NCBI GenBank assembly: GCA_017642695.1
Contig: JAEPQD010000002.1
Location: 496,001 to 560,000 of the forward strand
Direction: 5' to 3'
DNA length: 64,000 bases
From: Parvibaculum sp.
Lineage (GTDB): Bacteria > Pseudomonadota > Alphaproteobacteria > Parvibaculales > Parvibaculaceae
The position numbers were made by a program, and so were the translations under genes. This document shows, in pieces, positions 60,340 to 64,000 of this stretch; position 1 is the first letter of the stretch, and the number at the start of each line of letters is the position of its first letter. Below the pieces are notes generated by a model that saw only the letters and a program-made list of their open reading frames with translations, was not told the DNA's origin and made no database searches.

Positions 60340-61775
60340 CGGCTCCTCTGTGGACGCGAGATGATGTGATTGCCGCGACGGGCGGGCGTGCGCAAGGCGC
60401 GGACTGGTCGGCCAGCGGAGTTTCCATCGACAGCCGTACGCTTGAGGCCGGCGATCTCTTCGTCGCCATTGTCGGCGAAAACTCCGACGGACATATATAT
60501 GTGGAGCGAGCGCTGAAGGGCGGCGCTTCCGCCGCCATCGTGGCGCGGTCCGACGAGACGATGCGCGCAGCGGGACCGCTCGTCGTCGTGAACGACACGC
60601 TCAAGGCCCTGGAGGCGCTCGGTCGCGCTGCGAGAGCGCGCACCAAGGCAAAAGTCGTCGCCGTTACCGGGAGTGTCGGCAAGACCGGCACGAAGGAGGC
60701 GTTGAGACTCATCCTCTCCGAGCAGGGGGCGACCCATGCTTCCGCTGCGTCCTACAACAACATGTGGGGCGTGCCGCTTTCGCTGGCGCGAATGCCCGCC
60801 GATACGCGTTTCGGTATTTTCGAAGTGGGGATGAACCATCCCGGCGAGATCACCCCGCTATCGAAGCTCGTCGAGCCCTTCGCCGCGCTCATCACGACGG
60901 TCGAGGCGGTGCACATGGCCTTCTTCGATTCGGTCGAACAGATCGCGGATGCTAAAGGCGAAATCTTCGACGGATTGCAGAACGGCGGCGTCGCTATCCT
61001 CAATCGCGATAACCCGCATTTCGAGCGCCTGCTTGCGAAGGCGAAGGCGAGCGGTGCCGGGCGCATCATCTCCTTCGGCGAACACGCCGAAGCGGACGCG
61101 CGGCTCGAGAAGGTGGCGCTGAAGGAAGACTGTTCCTGTGTTTCCGCGACGATCTGCGGGCAGTCCGTTACATACAAGCTCTCGGTGCCGGGGCGTCATA
61201 TCGTGATGAACTCGCTGGCGATGCTTGCGGTCGTGCATGCGCTGGATGCTGATCTCGCGATGGCAGCGCTTGCGATGGCGCATCTCAAGGCTCCGAAGGG
61301 TCGTGGCGAACGGCATCGCGTGGAGACGCCGCTTGGTCCCTTCACGGTCATCGACGAAAGCTATAATGCCAATCCCGCCTCAATGCGTGCCGCGCTTGAA
61401 GCGCTGGGGCAGGTGAAGCCGGAAGCGCAGGGCCGGCGTATTGCCGTCGTCGGCGACATGCTCGAACTCGGCGATGACTCCATTGCCATGCATCGCGGAC
61501 TTGCCGAGACGATCCGCGAGGCGGATATCGATCTCGTTTTCGCGAGCGGGCCGCATATGCGCGAACTCTTCAAGGCGCTACCTGCCGGTATGCAAGGTGC
61601 CTACGCGGAGACGTCGGACGAGCTCGGCGAAGCGCTGCGCGAAGCGGTGGAGCCGGGCGACGTGGTGATGGTGAAGGGCTCTCTCGGTTCCCGCATGGGG
61701 CCGATCGTCGATCTGCTGAAGGGGCTCGGCGACGACGAGGGCGAGAGCATCCGGCGCAACAGGGGGGGCAACTGA
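60336..61775 (+). CDS. murF: UDP-MurNAc-tripeptide:D-alanyl-D-alanine ligase
   Basis: A 479-residue Mur ligase that completes the pentapeptide. Typical are the N-terminal [25 protein letters not shown]-loop [14 protein letters not shown] (core GSVGKTGTK), [26 protein letters not shown] and [12 protein letters not shown]. Overlaps murE by 4 bases and mraY by 1 base (TGATG), implying coupled translation. Confidence 0.96.
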   Translation: MTAPLWTRDDVIAATGGRAQGADWSASGVSIDSRTLEAGDLFVAIVGENSDGHIYVERALKGGASAAIVARSDETMRAAGPLVVVNDTLKALEALGRAARARTKAKVVAVTGSVGKTGTKEALRLILSEQGATHASAASYNNMWGVPLSLARMPADTRFGIFEVGMNHPGEITPLSKLVEPFAALITTVEAVHMAFFDSVEQIADAKGEIFDGLQNGGVAILNRDNPHFERLLAKAKASGAGRIISFGEHAEADARLEKVALKEDCSCVSATICGQSVTYKLSVPGRHIVMNSLAMLAVVHALDADLAMAALAMAHLKAPKGRGERHRVETPLGPFTVIDESYNANPASMRAALEALGQVKPEAQGRRIAVVGDMLELGDDSIAMHRGLAETIREADIDLVFASGPHMRELFKALPAGMQGAYAETSDELGEALREAVEPGDVVMVKGSLGSRMGPIVDLLKGLGDDEGESIRRNRGGN

Positions 61776-62863
61776 TGCTTTACGACTGGCTCGGCGGCAT
61801 GGCAGGCGATGTGCCGGCACTCAATGTGTTCCGCTACATCACGTTCCGCACCGGCGGGGCGACGGTGACGGCGCTGCTCATCAGTTTTCTGTTCGGGCCG
61901 CGCATCATCGCACTTCTTCGCGCGCGGCAGCGGCGCGGCCAACCCATCCGCGAGGACGGGCCGCAGACCCATATCATCCAGAAGCAGGGAACGCCCACGA
62001 TGGGCGGGTTCCTCATTCTGGTCGGGCTCGTGCCGTCCGTTGTTCTCTGGGCAGACTGGAGCAATCGTTACGTCTGGATCGTACTCTTCGTGACACTCGG
62101 GTTCGGCGCTGTCGGGTTCGCGGACGACTATCTGAAAGTATCGAAAATCTCGCCGAAGGGTGTGCCGGGCCGTGTAAAGCTGCTGTTCGAATTTGCGATC
62201 GCGCTCGTCGCCATGTGGGCGCTGGTCCTGGCCTCGAGCGAACCTCTGCAGACGGCACTTACGGTGCCGTTCTTCAAGACAGTGCTGATCCAGATGGGCG
62301 GCTTCTTCTTCCTGTTCGGGGCGCTGGTGATCGTCGGTTCGTCGAACGCGGTGAACCTCACCGACGGGCTCGACGGTCTCGCCATCGTGCCGGTGATGAT
62401 CGCGGCAGCGGCTTTCGGTCTCATCGTCTACCTGGTCGGCAACGCCGTCTTTGCGGATTATCTGCAGCTCCATTTCGTGCCCGGGTCCGGCGAACTTGCC
62501 GTGTTCTGTGGCGCGCTGATCGGGGCCGGGCTCGGTTTCCTCTGGTACAACGCGCCGCCTGCGATGGTTTTCATGGGCGATACCGGCTCTCTCGCGCTCG
62601 GTGCGGCGCTCGGTGCCATTTCGGTCGCGGCGAAGCACGAACTCGTACTCGCGATCATCGGTGGGCTCTTCGTGCTCGAGGCCGTGTCGGTCATCGTGCA
62701 GGTCGCTTCCTTCAAGCTCACGGGCAAGCGCGTCTTCCGGATGGCGCCGCTTCATCATCATTTCGAACAGAAGGGTTGGGCGGAATCGACCGTCGTTGTG
62801 CGCTTCTGGATCATTTCGGTCGTGCTCGCGATGGCGGGCCTCGCAACTCTGAAGCTGAGGTAG
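61775..62863 (+). CDS. mraY: Phospho-N-acetylmuramoyl-pentapeptide transferase
   Basis: A 362-residue integral membrane enzyme that makes lipid I from undecaprenyl phosphate and UDP-MurNAc-pentapeptide. Ten helices. Signature segments: [22 protein letters not shown] (aspartate pair DD), [32 protein letters not shown] and the HHHFE motif in [11 protein letters not shown]. Length is typical. Confidence 0.97.
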   Translation: MLYDWLGGMAGDVPALNVFRYITFRTGGATVTALLISFLFGPRIIALLRARQRRGQPIREDGPQTHIIQKQGTPTMGGFLILVGLVPSVVLWADWSNRYVWIVLFVTLGFGAVGFADDYLKVSKISPKGVPGRVKLLFEFAIALVAMWALVLASSEPLQTALTVPFFKTVLIQMGGFFFLFGALVIVGSSNAVNLTDGLDGLAIVPVMIAAAAFGLIVYLVGNAVFADYLQLHFVPGSGELAVFCGALIGAGLGFLWYNAPPAMVFMGDTGSLALGAALGAISVAAKHELVLAIIGGLFVLEAVSVIVQVASFKLTGKRVFRMAPLHHHFEQKGWAESTVVVRFWIISVVLAMAGLATLKLR

Positions 62864-62865
62864 GC

Positions 62866-64000
62866 ATGATTGCGGCGACAGGCTTCGAGAGAAAGAACGT
62901 AGCGGTGCTGGGGCTCGGCAAGTCCGGGCTTGCGACCGCGCGTTCGCTCGAGGCCGGTGGCGCACACGTGTTCGCCTGGGACGATGCGGAAGCAAGGCGC
63001 GCGGAAGCGGCGAAGGAGGGTTTCACGCTTGCCGATTCCTCCGGCTGGGACTGGAACACATTCGCGGCGCTCGTGCTCAGCCCCGGCATTCCGCTGACCC
63101 ATCCCGAACCACACCCCGCGGTCAGGAAGGCGCAAGGTGCGGGCGTCGAAGTGATCGGCGATATCGAACTCTTCCAGCGCGCGGTATCGGCGAGCGGTAA
63201 AGATGTGAAAATCGTCGCGGTGACGGGAACGAATGGCAAGTCGACGACGACGGCGCTGATCGGGCACATGGTCCGGCGCTGCGGCGGCGATGCGCAGGTC
63301 GGCGGTAATATCGGCAGGGCGGTCCTTGATCTCGAGGCGCCGTCGGCGGGAACCGTTTATGTGGTTGAGGTTTCCTCCTACCAGATCGATCTCGCGCCCT
63401 CGCTTGCGCCGAATGTCGGTGTGCTTCTCAACATCACGCCGGACCATATCGACCGGCACGGCACGGTGGAGCACTACGCCGAGGTCAAGGCGCGCATCTT
63501 CGCGCATCAGACCGAGAAAGATACTGCGGTGATCGGTATCGATGATCCTCGCACCGGCGAAATCTGCACCAGTGAAAGCGCGAAGCGGGTGGAAAAAGTC
63601 GTGCCGGTTTCCGTCGGCAAGACCCTGTCGCGCGGTGTCTACGCCCTTGGCGGCGTCATCTATGACAGCATGGGCACGCAGACGATGAAGGCAGGCGACC
63701 TCGGCGAGATCAAGACGCTGGCGGGCACACACAACTGGCAAAACGCGGCCGCAGCCTATGCCGCGGGCCGCGCGCTCGGTTATCCGCGCGAGCGCATCAT
63801 TGCGGCGTTCGAAAGTTTCCCGGGTCTTGCGCACCGCATGGAGATCGTGGGCGAGGCGGATGGTGTGCGCTTCGTCAACGACAGCAAGGCGACAAATGCC
63901 GACGCCGCCTCCAAGGCGCTGGCGACCTACGACAACATCTACTGGATCATTGGCGGCAAGGCGAAGGAAGGCGGCATTGCCTCCCTGGAGCCATGGTTCC
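62866..64000 (+). CDS. murD: UDP-MurNAc-L-alanine:D-glutamate ligase, partial (runs off right edge)
   Basis: The first 378 codons of MurD, which adds D-glutamate to UDP-MurNAc-L-Ala. The N-terminal Rossmann part has VAVLGLGKSGLATARSLE, the P-loop is VTGTNGKSTTTALIGH, followed by SSYQIDLAP, LNITPDHIDRHG, AHRMEIVGE and NDSKATNADAASKAL. The reading frame is open to the window end. Two bases separate it from mraY. Confidence 0.96.
   Translation, partial: MIAATGFERKNVAVLGLGKSGLATARSLEAGGAHVFAWDDAEARRAEAAKEGFTLADSSGWDWNTFAALVLSPGIPLTHPEPHPAVRKAQGAGVEVIGDIELFQRAVSASGKDVKIVAVTGTNGKSTTTALIGHMVRRCGGDAQVGGNIGRAVLDLEAPSAGTVYVVEVSSYQIDLAPSLAPNVGVLLNITPDHIDRHGTVEHYAEVKARIFAHQTEKDTAVIGIDDPRTGEICTSESAKRVEKVVPVSVGKTLSRGVYALGGVIYDSMGTQTMKAGDLGEIKTLAGTHNWQNAAAAYAAGRALGYPRERIIAAFESFPGLAHRMEIVGEADGVRFVNDSKATNADAASKALATYDNIYWIIGGKAKEGGIASLEPWF

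Overview
The window reads as chromosomal DNA of a high-GC alphaproteobacterium. Several independent signals agree: the blocks carAB / yqeY-dnaG-rpoD and mraZ-rsmH-ftsL-ftsI-murE-murF-mraY-murD, a mitochondrial-fission ELM1-family gene, an ArsR-methyltransferase (SahR-type) regulator next to metF and a two-piece metH, a CtrA-type site (TTAA-N7-TTAA) and an alphaproteobacterial LexA-type site (GTTC-N7-GTTC). The gene content resembles what I recall of Parvibaculum and relatives, but that is a recollection and not a search result. I see no prophage, insertion sequence, CRISPR array or clear genomic island.

Layout. 0-12 kb: short-chain epimerase and SnoaL-like genes divergent from a LysR regulator; HAD phosphatase; sulfotransferase; trxB with a 2-Cys peroxiredoxin; an exported TPR protein; an unrecognised 659-residue protein translationally coupled to a 2OG-Fe(II) oxygenase; an ELM1-family protein. 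12-24 kb: housekeeping core with an Lrp-type regulator, greA, carB, carA, yqeY, dnaG and rpoD, then a small basic protein and a candidate structured RNA with its own promoter and terminator. 23.5-36 kb: accessory and stress genes (arsM, two TetR units, a SIMPL protein, a tRNA with CAU anticodon, a lipoprotein, an ArsR/AHSA1 pair, a DUF389 membrane protein, ettA, a soluble hybrid histidine kinase). 35-43 kb: mlaA-mlaC, then the methionine-cycle cluster sahR-metF-metH(1)-metH(2). 43-54 kb: HxlR/carboxymuconolactone-decarboxylase pair, two quinone-oxidoreductase-like enzymes, a 1205-residue oxoprolinase/hydantoinase, djlA, MFS and EamA transporters, an AmpD-type amidase. 54-64 kb: RNase P RNA, a regulator-dense leader, and the dcw (division and cell wall) cluster running off the right edge inside murD.

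How parts work together. trxB and peroxiredoxin form a likely reductant/peroxidase pair. carAB supplies carbamoyl phosphate. metF makes 5-methyl-THF, which the split MetH uses to remethylate homocysteine, probably under the SAH-sensing regulator. mraZ to murD builds lipid I/II precursors and the divisome in one tightly overlapping operon.

Most notable observations: (1) the mraZ leader stacks a perfect LexA-type site, a perfect CtrA-type site and a five-fold 10-nt-periodic MraZ-type box within 135 bases; (2) three arrays of three 11-nt direct repeats (PHO-box-like), each preceded by a GGGGACAA motif, sit in two otherwise empty intergenic regions, one of them between converging genes; (3) a roughly 160-nt structured RNA candidate beyond rpoD; (4) an unknown 659-residue, internally repeated protein coupled to an oxygenase; (5) two 26-27-residue single-helix membrane peptides; (6) three GATTC (GANTC) sites in a 10-nt tandem repeat between mlaA and sahR.
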